In this document: positions 7,362-16,613 of the stretch, in pieces | How the letters are laid out: each line of letters opens with the position of its first letter | How positions within the stretch are numbered: the first letter of the stretch is position 1 | NCBI GenBank assembly: GCA_002748665.1 | Contig: PDTB01000017.1 | Span: 47,011-111,010 of the forward strand | DNA length: 64,000 nucleotides | Reading direction: 5' to 3' | Source of the DNA: Dethiosulfovibrio peptidovorans | GTDB lineage: Bacteria > Synergistota > Synergistia > Synergistales > Dethiosulfovibrionaceae | The notes under the pieces: model-generated | Databases searched by the model: none | The model's input: the letters and a program-made list of their open reading frames with translations, nothing else | What the model was told of the DNA's origin: nothing | Program-made: the position numbers and the translations under genes

Positions 7362-8558
7362 TCAGTTTTTTTCCTTATTTTTCCGACGAACCTTCCTGAG
7401 GTAGGCCGGAACATCGTAGGAGTCTTTTGGAACCCCTGGAAGCTCGAACATGTTGGGCGATTCGTCGTCCTGAGACAGGTCAGTGGGCTCCAGATGGACA
7501 CTGGGAGCCTTTTTTTTCCCCCCGTGAGCCGACGGAGCACCTTTGATAGGCTCTACTTTCCTGTCGTTTTGGGATCGACACTGATCGTAGCTGGCAAAAC
7601 CCGTCGCGATGACCGTGATCTTGATTCGATCCTCCATCTCCTCGTCTATGGCGCTTCCCCAAATGATATTGGCGTCCTCGTCAGAGGCCTCGTTGATTAT
7701 TCTCGCCGCCTCTCGGATCTCGTGGATGCCAACGTCTGGCCCTCCAGCGATGTTGAAGAGCACGCCCTTGGCACCGCTCATGGGGATGGACATGAGCGGG
7801 CTGTTGATAGCTGCCTGAGCTGCCATGGCAGCTCTGGAGTCACCTCGTCCCTCGCCGATGCCCATGATAGCTGATCCGGCGTTCTGCATGACTGAACGGA
7901 CATCGGCAAAATCCACGTTGATCAGAGCTGATCGAAGAATCAGGTCGGTCACACCCTGAACGGCTTGGCGAAGAACATCGTCGGCGACCCTGAACGCATC
8001 GGTGAGTGCAGTGTTTTTGTCCGAGATCTCCATAAGCTTGTCATTCTCGATAACGATAAGGGCATCCACCTTTTCCTGAAGGGTTTTGATTCCCACTTGA
8101 GCCTGTTCATTGCGTCGCTTTCCCTCCCAGAAAAAGGGCATGGTGACGACGGCCACGACCAAGGCGCCCGACTCCTTGGCGAGCTCGGCAATAACTGGGC
8201 TGGCACCGGTTCCCGTTCCACCGCCCATACCGGCAGTCAGGAACACCATATCAGATCCCGTTAAGAGCTCTTTCAGCTCGTCAAAGGACTCCTTGGCAGC
8301 AGCATAGCCCACCTGGGGATCGGCCCCAGCCCCATGTCCCCGGGTCAGATCACGACCCAATATAAGTCGGGTCGAGGCCTCGGAGAGGTCAAGGGATGCC
8401 ATGTCGGTATTCACCGCCAGGAACTCCACTCCGGTAACTCCGCTTCGTATGATGTTGTTCAGCGCGTTGCCGCCGCCGCCCCCAACACCGACAACCTTGA
8501 TGATTTCCCTATGGGGGCTGTGTTCTGCCGTAACATTAAAGACCCCGTTCATCTCCAT
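7362..8558 (-). CDS. ftsZ: Cell division protein FtsZ
   Basis: Tubulin-like GTPase that polymerises into the Z ring. The 398-residue protein has a glycine-rich loop near 25-30, the tubulin signature GGGTGTG at 112-118, and the T7-loop region NVDFADVR. The extreme C-terminus is a basic tail after DVPAYLRK, the conserved peptide that binds FtsA. The start is placed at ATG 8558, 6 bases after GGGAGG; a TTG two codons upstream would abut the Shine-Dalgarno. Follows ftsA by 27 bases. The C-terminal linker is about 50 residues and low in complexity. Confidence 0.98.
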   Translation of the reverse strand: MEMNGVFNVTAEHSPHREIIKVVGVGGGGGNALNNIIRSGVTGVEFLAVNTDMASLDLSEASTRLILGRDLTRGHGAGADPQVGYAAAKESFDELKELLTGSDMVFLTAGMGGGTGTGASPVIAELAKESGALVVAVVTMPFFWEGKRRNEQAQVGIKTLQEKVDALIVIENDKLMEISDKNTALTDAFRVADDVLRQAVQGVTDLILRSALINVDFADVRSVMQNAGSAIMGIGEGRGDSRAAMAAQAAINSPLMSIPMSGAKGVLFNIAGGPDVGIHEIREAARIINEASDEDANIIWGSAIDEEMEDRIKITVIATGFASYDQCRSQNDRKVEPIKGAPSAHGGKKKAPSVHLEPTDLSQDDESPNMFELPGVPKDSYDVPAYLRKVRRKNKEKN

Positions 8559-8585
8559 ATTCAACCTCCCAGTGGATCGCTCTCG

Positions 8586-9881
8586 TTAAAACAGGTCCTT
8601 GAAAGCTTGTTTGATGGAATCAAAGATCCCATTGGTGTCACCCAGAATCGGTAAGCGCTTGGTCGTCTTTTCCCTGATGGCTCCATAACCTCCTCCTCGA
8701 AGCACATGAACAGGGGTCTCAATGTACCTGTACTGATGCCGATCCTTCTCCACCAGATAGCGGACAATTCCCGCCAACGCTGCATGTTGGCATGTTCCCA
8801 AGCCAGGAGGCATTTGATGGGAGACTACGGGTATCCCGATTCGGACCGGCAGGCCCATGATCTCCGATACAAAACCTTCCAGCCCTTCCATAAGGGCAAC
8901 TCCCCCGGTGAGTATGATCCCTGAGGGGAATGCGTGATAGTTGACTCCCTCCAGGAGCCCCTTGACATGGTGGGAAAACAGCTCCTCAAGGCGACAGGAG
9001 ACCACATCCGAGAGTGCGTCTACGGGCATAACCTTCGATTTGCCCCGAATCACGACCTCGAACTCGTCTTCCCCAGTATCAGGCTCAAGGGACAGCTTTT
9101 TTTTCAGTTCTTCGGCCACACTGATGGGGATTTTTGCTACATAGGCCAGATCATTGGTTATATGGTCACCCCCAATGGGGATCACCGACAGTTTCACTGG
9201 TCGCCCATCCACAAAGAGGGCCGCACCGGTTGTCCCCCCTCCGATGGAGATGACCACAGCTCCTGCGGTTCTTTCTTCTGCGGAGAGAGCCCCCAGTGCT
9301 GCCACAAGAGGCTTGACCACAAGGCCAGAGACCGACACTCCTGCCCGTTCCACACAGTTCATGACGTTCTGAAGAGCTGTGGTCGGAACCACCACGGACT
9401 GAAGTTCGATCTCGAGACGGATTCCCGTCATTCCCAGGGGGTCGTCAATCCCCGAGTTGCCATCGATGGAGTATTTTACCGGAATCGTGTGAAGAACGCT
9501 TCGGTTTGATGCCACGGAGAGTTCACTTTGAGCAGTCTCGATCACCCGTTCGATGTCGTCGATCTCAATCTGCCTGGGGGTTCGTCCCAGAGAGACCATC
9601 CCATGAGACATGACGCTGTCAATTTCCACTCCGCTGAAGGCCACAGTCACCTCGTCCAAAGGGAAGCCAACCATGGTCTCCGCCTCGCGAACGGCTCGCC
9701 GAACCGACAGGACTGCCTGTTCAAGGTTGACGATCATGCCCTTTCGAATCCCTGCGGAGGGAGCCTGTCCGATCCCGATGATCTGAGCCTCGTCATAGCG
9801 TACATCTCGCTCTGCCACGACAACCGATACCTTCGAGGTGCCGAGGTCGAGACCGACAAAAACATCAGGCTCTTTTTTCAC
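8586..9881 (-). CDS. ftsA: Cell division protein FtsA
   Basis: Actin/Hsp70-fold ATPase that tethers FtsZ to the membrane. The 431-residue protein has the phosphate-1 loop VGLDLGTSKVSVV near 9-21, phosphate-2-like ISIGGGTTGA around 205, and a C-terminal amphipathic helix (FDSIKQAFKDLF) matching the membrane-targeting sequence. The start codon is GTG, with GGGAGCG 8 bases upstream. The order ftsQ-ftsA-ftsZ is classical. Confidence 0.97.
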   Translation of the reverse strand: MKKEPDVFVGLDLGTSKVSVVVAERDVRYDEAQIIGIGQAPSAGIRKGMIVNLEQAVLSVRRAVREAETMVGFPLDEVTVAFSGVEIDSVMSHGMVSLGRTPRQIEIDDIERVIETAQSELSVASNRSVLHTIPVKYSIDGNSGIDDPLGMTGIRLEIELQSVVVPTTALQNVMNCVERAGVSVSGLVVKPLVAALGALSAEERTAGAVVISIGGGTTGAALFVDGRPVKLSVIPIGGDHITNDLAYVAKIPISVAEELKKKLSLEPDTGEDEFEVVIRGKSKVMPVDALSDVVSCRLEELFSHHVKGLLEGVNYHAFPSGIILTGGVALMEGLEGFVSEIMGLPVRIGIPVVSHQMPPGLGTCQHAALAGIVRYLVEKDRHQYRYIETPVHVLRGGGYGAIREKTTKRLPILGDTNGIFDSIKQAFKDLF

Positions 9882-9916
9882 GAGGCCATCGCTCCCTTCA
9901 TATGGGCGTTCTTGAA

Positions 9917-10684
9917 TCAGCTATCCTGTACGACTATTTTATCCTTGTACGATGCGTCGATGATTCCGCCACTTTTAATCTTTACGCCAGAACGAAATAA
10001 CTCAATAACCGCCTGTACCTGAGCTCCGATATCGCGGTTTCGATCGACGACGATGGTGACGAATCCATCCTTTTGACGGAGGTAGACGGAGGCAAGATCC
10101 TCTCCTCCCTGTCGAAAGAGACGTAAAGCCGCTAGGACTCCCGGCCACCGTGCATTTCGAATTTTTTGCATATTCTCCGTAAAAGTCGCCAGATCGTAGG
10201 CAAATTGCCGAACCGGAGCCTCTCCCGCAACGGGAGAGGGCATAGACGCATCGACAGTTATCTCAGGTTTATTCGGAACACCATAGAGCTCCTTGTTGAT
10301 CGGGTGGTCACCGCTCCACACTGCTCCGTTCTCTGCAAGGTACCACGGACAACCATTCCAGGAAAAGACATCGACGATCTTCAGGGGAATCATACAACAA
10401 CGGAGCCCTTGCCACAGAGGCTCTAGTCGTACGGCCAAAGGCTCCTGTTCCGTTATGGTTGATATCAGCTCGCTTCGTTTTCCCAGGAACAATGGCCAAA
10501 AACGCCATACATCCGACGGAATCCCCGCAAAAAACTGTCGCTCAATACGAGACGACGGACACCCTTCAAAAAACACTTTCTTGAGACGAAGCCATTGATA
10601 CGTCCGTTCCAGACGAAACGGAAAGGCCGCAAGAAACGAGAGCAACAACAGGAGAAAAAGCCATCCCCGTCGCCTTTCCGCCAC
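9917..10684 (-). CDS. ftsQ: FtsQ/DivIB-like division protein (divergent)
   Basis: 255 residues with a basic N-terminus and one membrane helix at about 7-24. An extracytoplasmic domain follows, with a POTRA-like start (KKVFFEGCPSSRIERQFF) and a beta-rich middle (WNGCPWYLAENGAVW). FtsQ links FtsL/FtsB to the rest of the divisome. Identification rests on topology, the WYLAENGAVW-type motif (compare W-Y-L/V-D-x-x-G in FtsQ) and the position between murC and ftsA, not on strong similarity. GTG start with AGGAG upstream. It contains five cysteines, four of them in its central part (CPSS, CC, CPW), unusual for this family. Confidence 0.7.
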   Translation of the reverse strand: MAERRRGWLFLLLLLSFLAAFPFRLERTYQWLRLKKVFFEGCPSSRIERQFFAGIPSDVWRFWPLFLGKRSELISTITEQEPLAVRLEPLWQGLRCCMIPLKIVDVFSWNGCPWYLAENGAVWSGDHPINKELYGVPNKPEITVDASMPSPVAGEAPVRQFAYDLATFTENMQKIRNARWPGVLAALRLFRQGGEDLASVYLRQKDGFVTIVVDRNRDIGAQVQAVIELFRSGVKIKSGGIIDASYKDKIVVQDS

Positions 10685-10718
10685 GTTTTCTTCTCCTGAT
10701 GAATGCCAGAAACGGAGA

Positions 10719-12161
10719 TCAGGCGCTGACGGCGATCAATGACGAGGTGGATCTCTGCCGAAGCAAGCTCTTCACCAACAGATCTCCGACATCCGCGACG
10801 TCTCCCGCGCCGATGGTGAGAACCACATCCCCCTGGTTGATCATACTCAATGCCTGAGGAACAACGTCGTCCCCGGGGGGTAGCATGGTAAAGCAAGGAT
10901 GACCACTCTGGCTAAGAATGTCACCTATCAGAGCTGAGGTTACCCCGGTCAGGGGTTCCTCGTCGGCGGGGTATATAGGGAGAAGGAGCACTTTATCCGC
11001 CCCTTTTAAAACCCGGGCGAACTCATCAGCCATAGCGGCAGTTCTGGTATATCTATGAGGCTGGAAAATAACCAAGACTGATCGATCAGGGAAGATCTGA
11101 TTGACCGCCTTCAAGGTGGCCTCTACCTCACGGGGATGATGGCCGTAATCGTCGTAAATATCAATGCCATTTAACGAACCTTTAAACTGAAGGCGACGTT
11201 TCGCACCCTGAAACTGTCGGAGGGTCGTCGCTATGACGGAAAAGGGCACAGAGAGCATATCGGCGACAGCACAGGCAGCCAGGGCGTTGAGGACATTATG
11301 ATCCCCCGAGACGGCGAGCTCAAGTCGCCCCAAGAGATGGTCTCCTTTTCGAACGATGAAGGAAACCCCTCCTCCTTGATTATACCGTATATCCAAAGCA
11401 CCCCAATCCCACTGATCGTCGAAACCGTACGTTGTCTGTGAGCACTCCTCGGGTATGACCTTTAAAAGACGACGAACTCCAGCGTCTTCACCACAGAGGA
11501 TAAGAGCCCCTCCGGTGCGGACGTTTCGGGAAAAATCCTCAAAGCTTTCCAAGACCGAATCCAGGCTGGGATAGTGGTTCACGTGATCCCAATCGACGTT
11601 CGTGATTACCGATATTGTAGGGTGAAAAGACAGAAAAGAACCGTCGCTCTCGTCGAGCTCGGCCACCATATGAGGTCCGTTACCCAGTCTGGCGTTGCAA
11701 CCGATATCACAGAGTTCGCCACCGATGGCGACCGTCGGCTCAAGCTCGGCTCCGTTCAAAATCAGGCTGATCATGGACGATGTCGTGGTTTTGCCATGAG
11801 TTCCGGCAACCCCGATACCGTACCTCGCATCGAAGATGGCACTCAGAACCTGCGCCCGTTTAGCCACGAGTATTCCCGCCTTTCTGGCGGCTACAAGCTC
11901 GTGGTTATCCTCGGGGATGGCGCTGCTGTAGACTACGAGATCCGGCGTAAACTTCTCAAGATGGTCCGGATTGTGTCCGATGTCGAAGTCAATATGAGCC
12001 TGGGTAACCTTGTTCACGTAGAATCCGTAGGACATGTCACAACCGCTGACGATGAATCCTAATTCCTTGAGAAGAAGGGCAAGTCCACTCATGCCAGCAC
12101 CGCCAATGCCCATCAGGTGTATGTGACGAATTCCATCTAAAGTGATCTTAGATAACTCCAA
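10719..12161 (-). CDS. murC: UDP-N-acetylmuramate--L-alanine ligase
   Basis: Adds L-alanine to UDP-MurNAc, the first peptide step of peptidoglycan synthesis. The 480-residue protein opens with the Rossmann-like MGIGGAGMSGLA (17-28), has the Mur ligase P-loop GTHGKTTT at 120-127, and ITNVDWDHVNHY for metal and substrate binding. The start codon is TTG at 12161, 7 bases after AGGAGAG; no in-frame ATG near the N-terminus preserves the fold. It overlaps the end of murG by 14 bases. Neither murB nor ddl lies between it and ftsQ, where some bacteria keep them. Confidence 0.97.
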   Translation of the reverse strand: MELSKITLDGIRHIHLMGIGGAGMSGLALLLKELGFIVSGCDMSYGFYVNKVTQAHIDFDIGHNPDHLEKFTPDLVVYSSAIPEDNHELVAARKAGILVAKRAQVLSAIFDARYGIGVAGTHGKTTTSSMISLILNGAELEPTVAIGGELCDIGCNARLGNGPHMVAELDESDGSFLSFHPTISVITNVDWDHVNHYPSLDSVLESFEDFSRNVRTGGALILCGEDAGVRRLLKVIPEECSQTTYGFDDQWDWGALDIRYNQGGGVSFIVRKGDHLLGRLELAVSGDHNVLNALAACAVADMLSVPFSVIATTLRQFQGAKRRLQFKGSLNGIDIYDDYGHHPREVEATLKAVNQIFPDRSVLVIFQPHRYTRTAAMADEFARVLKGADKVLLLPIYPADEEPLTGVTSALIGDILSQSGHPCFTMLPPGDDVVPQALSMINQGDVVLTIGAGDVADVGDLLVKSLLRQRSTSSLIAVSA

Positions 12162-13209
12162 TACCGGACTCTCCTTTCATGACATGAGAACAAATCAATA
12201 GCCACAGCGAGGCGGATGGGGAGGTCCCCCGTCCTTTTCTGTACCTGGAAACGGACGAAAGCGTCTGATCGACGAGGTTCGCCAGACCAGCTCCCCCCGT
12301 TGAGGGAGACCAAAGTCGCCCCAACCCCGTTTCCCGGATAAAACAGGTGGCGTTTGCTTTTTGATGTTCCTGTGTTGCCCCTTCCCACGGAGCGATGATG
12401 GCAGGTATCCCCTGAGACCGGAGCTCCGCCAGAGTTGCACCGCCACCTCGGCAGATGACCAGGTCGGCTACAGCATACACCGGCGACATATCCCATTGAG
12501 GTGGCAGAGATACCACGGTGTCTGTAGATGTCTCGGAAGAGCTTCCGATGCAGAGAAAACAGCACCCCACAGATTTTACCATAGATGAGGCAATAGATAT
12601 CGATTTTGAAAGAAAAGAGCTTCCCAACGACCCCCCAAGAACCACCACTATTGGGCGAATTCCCCTTGACCATCGGCAAAGGCCGAGTTCCTTAAGCGCA
12701 TCATCTCGACTTAATGATCGAAATGAGCGAACGGGGATGCCTGTGTAGACTCCTCGAACGCCTCGACAGAAGCCCCATCCTGTGGCTACAGGAACAGACA
12801 AGAGGCCAGCTAACCGGGTAACTCGACCAGCCACGGCGTTCTGTTCGTGGATCACGGCAGGAACACCCATACATCGAGCGGCGATAAGAGCGGGGAGACT
12901 CAAATACCCCCCAAAAAGGACTACGGCACGAGGTCGTTCTCTGTGGATTAGGTCCCTCATTTGCGCAAGGGCTCGAATAAGACCAGCTGTTCTGGTAAGA
13001 ATATCGCCCGGTTTTTTTGTCCCCAAAGGGGAGCCTTGAACCGGCAAAATCACCGGATTGACCCCATGCTCCCGGTAAATTTCCTGTTCGAGGAGCCTGG
13101 TTCCACAGACGTATCTGACTTTCTCACCTCGAGTCCGAAGCCATGCCCCGAAGGCCAGAGCCGGAATTACGTGTCCTCCGGTTCCACCTGCGATCAGCAA
13201 CACGGTCAC
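12148..13209 (-). CDS. murG: Lipid II synthase MurG (UDP-GlcNAc transferase)
   Basis: Transfers GlcNAc from UDP-GlcNAc to lipid I on the inner membrane face, giving lipid II. The 353-residue GT-B fold protein has the N-terminal glycine loop IAGGTGGHVIPAL (6-18), LFGGYLSLPALIAA, and the C-terminal donor-binding segment VICRGGGATLAELRSQGIPA followed by ATQEHQKANA. The GTG start overlaps the ftsW stop (GTGA) and has GGAGG 7 bases upstream, so translation is probably coupled. Confidence 0.97.
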   Translation of the reverse strand: MTVLLIAGGTGGHVIPALAFGAWLRTRGEKVRYVCGTRLLEQEIYREHGVNPVILPVQGSPLGTKKPGDILTRTAGLIRALAQMRDLIHRERPRAVVLFGGYLSLPALIAARCMGVPAVIHEQNAVAGRVTRLAGLLSVPVATGWGFCRGVRGVYTGIPVRSFRSLSRDDALKELGLCRWSRGIRPIVVVLGGSLGSSFLSKSISIASSMVKSVGCCFLCIGSSSETSTDTVVSLPPQWDMSPVYAVADLVICRGGGATLAELRSQGIPAIIAPWEGATQEHQKANATCFIRETGLGRLWSPSTGGAGLANLVDQTLSSVSRYRKGRGTSPSASLWLLICSHVMKGESGIGVI

Positions 13210-14282
13210 TCCATCACCTCCATCTCTCTCACAGCTCGAAGAAGCAGACCGACCTTTATCCAGGAGACGACCAGAGAGCTTCCACCGTAACTAAGAAACG
13301 GCAGAGGCATGCCGGTCATCGGGATTAAGTTGGTAACCCCTCCTACGTTGATGATCAGGGGAAGAGCCACAGAGAGTCCCATTCCCCAAAACAGCAGTGA
13401 TATCTTTTGGTTCTTACATTGGTTGAAATGGACATAGACTCTAATGAACCAGAAGAAAAAGAGAGCCAGAACTCCGACGCTCCCCCATACGCCCAGGGTT
13501 TCGCTCAGTGCCGCAAAAATGAAGTCAGTATGGGCTGCCGGAAGAAAGCGGCTTCTCTGCATAGCTCTCCCCAGACCAGTTCCCCAGAATCCGCCGTTGG
13601 CAAAAGCGACCAGACCTTGAATAGTCTGGTATCCTACATCGCTGGGATCCGACCATGGGTCGAGCCAGGCGACGATCCTTCTGTGGCGATACTCTTTCTG
13701 AGATAGAAACATGAACACCGGCGAGAGCAGGATAACCGACATCAGAGGAAGCAAGATACCGTGTGCTCCCACGTATAGCCCCATAGCGAGAAAGAAGAGG
13801 AGGAGAGAACCTCCTAAATCGGGCTGAACGAGGATAGGAAGCATCACCATCGCTCCGAGCAGCAAAGTCAGCACAAAAGACCGGAGACCTTGAAGTTTTC
13901 CTCGACCGTAAATATTGCATAGGTGTACCACCAAAAAAAAGGTTAAAAACTCCAAAGGCTGGAACGTCATACTGCCGACCCGAACCCATCGAAGGGCCCC
14001 ACCGCCTCCGGCGCCTATCCCAGGGATCAGAGGAAGCCAAGAGAGCGCCCAGGCAAAGATCAGGAAAAAACCACTGTGGTCCAACCAGAACCGGAGGGGA
14101 ACGGCACTGACTATGAGCATGGCACCCAAGGCAACGGCAAGCCACTGAGTCTGCTTCTTCCCCAATATGAACGACAGAGAGCCATCACCCAATCGCACAG
14201 ACGTGAGAGACAGAATCACGATGACCCCAAGAGCCGACAGAATCAGGGGAATGACCCATAAAAACGGATCTCGACGACTCAC
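13206..14282 (-). CDS. ftsW: FtsW, SEDS-family peptidoglycan glycosyltransferase
   Basis: Polytopic SEDS protein that polymerises lipid II at the septum together with FtsI. About nine or ten hydrophobic segments can be counted in 358 residues. The C-terminal region carries the SEDS signature NVGGVTNLIPMTGMPLPFLS followed by YGGSS. I place the start at GTG 14282, which overlaps the murD stop as GTGA and has GAAGGAGAAGG upstream. A longer frame from 14366 adds a hydrophilic stretch lying entirely inside murD and is rejected. A 4-base overlap joins it to murG. Confidence 0.95.
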   Translation of the reverse strand: MSRRDPFLWVIPLILSALGVIVILSLTSVRLGDGSLSFILGKKQTQWLAVALGAMLIVSAVPLRFWLDHSGFFLIFAWALSWLPLIPGIGAGGGGALRWVRVGSMTFQPLEFLTFFLVVHLCNIYGRGKLQGLRSFVLTLLLGAMVMLPILVQPDLGGSLLLFFLAMGLYVGAHGILLPLMSVILLSPVFMFLSQKEYRHRRIVAWLDPWSDPSDVGYQTIQGLVAFANGGFWGTGLGRAMQRSRFLPAAHTDFIFAALSETLGVWGSVGVLALFFFWFIRVYVHFNQCKNQKISLLFWGMGLSVALPLIINVGGVTNLIPMTGMPLPFLSYGGSSLVVSWIKVGLLLRAVREMEVME

Positions 14283-15637
14283 GGAGACGATGCCTTCTCC
14301 TTCAGAGTGGCGACCAGCTGTTGAAAATGGTCTCCCCGGATCTCGTAGTTGTCGTACATGTCCCAACTGGTGCAGGCAGGAGACAGAAGGACCGTGTCGC
14401 CGCTCTGAGCCTCTTTCGAAGCATGATCGACGGCTTCATCCATGGATTCAGCTAACGTCCAATGGGAAAAACCCCGCCGTTTCAGAGTGTCGGCTATGGC
14501 CTGTCGTTCCTCGCCGATGAGTACCGCCCAACGACATGTCTCATTCACGGCAGACGCCAGAGTCTCGTAGTCTTCCCCTTTTCCCCGTCCTCCCAAGATG
14601 ATGACCTTATGTCCCGGAAGAGAGCGCAAAGCAGTGCACGTGGAGGCTACATTGGTTCCCTTGGAGTCGTCCACATACGTCACATCTTTCACGGTTCCGA
14701 CGAGCTGACACCGATGGGGAGGCGGCTGGTAGGATTGAAAACCTGCCGCCCAGTCTTCCGTTCGATTCGTGGAGAGAAAACAGGCAGCTACCGCCATGGC
14801 CCCGTTTTCAACGTTGTGTCGTCCCAACAGAGGCAAACTCTCCACGTCGAAAAACTTTGTGGAGTGTCCGTTGATGGTGATAGAAACCGACCTGTCCTCC
14901 ATCCAAAGTCCATCGCCGGATGGTACCCCGTGACTGAGTCCGATGATCCTGGGTGTATTCAGGCTCCTCAGAACCTCTCGGTCCATCTCCTGGATGACAG
15001 CCCATCCGTGGGGACTGCGGCGCTCCAAGATACGTCGCTTGGCGGCGACGTATCGATCATATCCACCGTGCCAGTCGATATGATCCGGTGCCAGGTTGGT
15101 GACCACCGAGACGTCGAAAAGAGCGTGATGAGTCCAGTATAGCTGGAAACTACTGAGTTCAACCACGAAGACGTCTCGTTTCTGACCAGCAAGAGCTCCC
15201 AGGGGAGCGCCGATATTTCCGGCTTCGACCGCATCCAGCCCGGCATAGCGCAAAAGGTGAGCCGTCAAAGATGTCGTGGTCGTCTTACCGTTCGTTCCCG
15301 TAATCGCCACGACTATTCCGTCCATGTAGGGCCTTGTCAGATCGACCTCACCGACGACAGGTATGCCTTGGCTTTGGGCACTCAGGATCACAGGAGCCGT
15401 GGGCGGAACTCCCGAGCTGAGGGCTAGCATGTGGCACTCCAGAGCCCGAGCCGAATGTCCCCCCGTCTCCCACCGGACTCCGAGGGATCGAAAGTCCTCC
15501 AGGTGAGATTCAGGTATCCCCGCTTTTGCCTCGGTCACGAAGGGCTCTCCGCCGTGTACGGCGATGAATCGGGCCAAAGCCGCTCCGCTAACGCCGCCAC
15601 CGATGATGGTGATCTTTTTTCCGGTAAGGGCTTCCAA
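14279..15637 (-). CDS. murD: UDP-N-acetylmuramoylalanine--D-glutamate ligase
   Basis: Adds D-glutamate to UDP-MurNAc-L-Ala. The 452-residue protein has an N-terminal Rossmann-like GGGVSGAALARF, the Mur ligase P-loop TGTNGKTTT at 113-121, and LAPDHIDWHGGYDRY in the central domain. The start is TTG at 15637 with AGGAGG 10 bases upstream. The end overlaps ftsW by 4 bases. Order mraY-murD-ftsW matches the standard dcw layout. Confidence 0.97.
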   Translation of the reverse strand: MEALTGKKITIIGGGVSGAALARFIAVHGGEPFVTEAKAGIPESHLEDFRSLGVRWETGGHSARALECHMLALSSGVPPTAPVILSAQSQGIPVVGEVDLTRPYMDGIVVAITGTNGKTTTTSLTAHLLRYAGLDAVEAGNIGAPLGALAGQKRDVFVVELSSFQLYWTHHALFDVSVVTNLAPDHIDWHGGYDRYVAAKRRILERRSPHGWAVIQEMDREVLRSLNTPRIIGLSHGVPSGDGLWMEDRSVSITINGHSTKFFDVESLPLLGRHNVENGAMAVAACFLSTNRTEDWAAGFQSYQPPPHRCQLVGTVKDVTYVDDSKGTNVASTCTALRSLPGHKVIILGGRGKGEDYETLASAVNETCRWAVLIGEERQAIADTLKRRGFSHWTLAESMDEAVDHASKEAQSGDTVLLSPACTSWDMYDNYEIRGDHFQQLVATLKEKASSP

Positions 15638-15656
15638 CCGCTTCTCACCTCCTTTG

Positions 15657-16613
15657 CTATCCCTGCCGAAGCAGGAAACCGCCCACGGTCAGAGCTCCGA
15701 CCATCCCCATTAAGTGAAGAAGTAGAAAACGAGTTACTATGGTGACCTCGCTCCATCCTGCCAACTCGAAATGGTGATGAAGTGGGCTCATGAGGAAGAT
15801 TTTTCTTGAAAAACACCGGATCGCCACGATCTGAATCGCAACCGACAGAATCTCCACGCCGAACAACGCCCCAGCTGGAACGAGATAGAGACAGCCTCCG
15901 CCACAGACGACGATGGACGTCAACAGACCTCCCAGAAAATGGGACCCGCAGTCTCCCATAAAAATTCGAGCCGGGTGAGCGTTGTGCCAGAGAAAGGCTG
16001 ACGAGAAGGCCGCTCCCATGACGGCTCCTACGGTCCCTTGATGGACCACCAGAGAGAGGTAGATAAAGGATATGGCCGAAGCCCCTGCAGCCAATCCGTC
16101 CAGCCCATCGGTCACGTTGACGGCGTTGATCATGGAGACCACCAAAAAGGCGATCATCGGAACGAACATCCTCACGGACATGGGATTGCCAGGCAAAACC
16201 CTGATGCCAGGAACCTGAGCAGCCCACATGGACCAGCCGATGGCGATGATCACCTGAAGCCCCAGTTTTTGAAGACTAGAGAGTCCCTCGCTGGAATGGC
16301 GGACGTATTTTAGGAGGTCGTCCCACAGACCAATACACCCCGCCAGAAGAGGAAGGGACCATAGACTGATCTGAAAAACGAAGGAGCCGTCCCCCAGGGA
16401 ATACCCGATCAAAAAGGCCGGAAGCGACATGAACATAAAGACCAAGCCTCCCAGAGCGGGAGTCCGCCCCTTGAGGGGATCTCTGGTTGGGCCGTATTCC
16501 TTTTGTACGAGGCGGAGGTTATGGCTCTGAAGCCAGTTGATCCAAGCCCTCTGCAGGATACAGGAGGCAATGGCTACGATCATACTCCATAAAAGAACTT
16601 GCTCCCCCCTCAT
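15657..16613 (-). CDS. mraY: Phospho-N-acetylmuramoyl-pentapeptide-transferase
   Basis: Integral membrane enzyme that moves phospho-MurNAc-pentapeptide to undecaprenyl phosphate, making lipid I. The 318-residue protein has about ten hydrophobic helices. The aspartate motifs are LWDDLLK (98-99) and NAVNVTDGLDGLAAG (D169, D172), and the cytoplasmic loop holds SPLHHHFELAGW with the conserved histidines. ATG overlaps the murF stop (ATGA). It is slightly shorter than E. coli MraY (360) but near the length of Aquifex and Firmicutes forms. Confidence 0.97.
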   Translation of the reverse strand: MRGEQVLLWSMIVAIASCILQRAWINWLQSHNLRLVQKEYGPTRDPLKGRTPALGGLVFMFMSLPAFLIGYSLGDGSFVFQISLWSLPLLAGCIGLWDDLLKYVRHSSEGLSSLQKLGLQVIIAIGWSMWAAQVPGIRVLPGNPMSVRMFVPMIAFLVVSMINAVNVTDGLDGLAAGASAISFIYLSLVVHQGTVGAVMGAAFSSAFLWHNAHPARIFMGDCGSHFLGGLLTSIVVCGGGCLYLVPAGALFGVEILSVAIQIVAIRCFSRKIFLMSPLHHHFELAGWSEVTIVTRFLLLHLMGMVGALTVGGFLLRQG

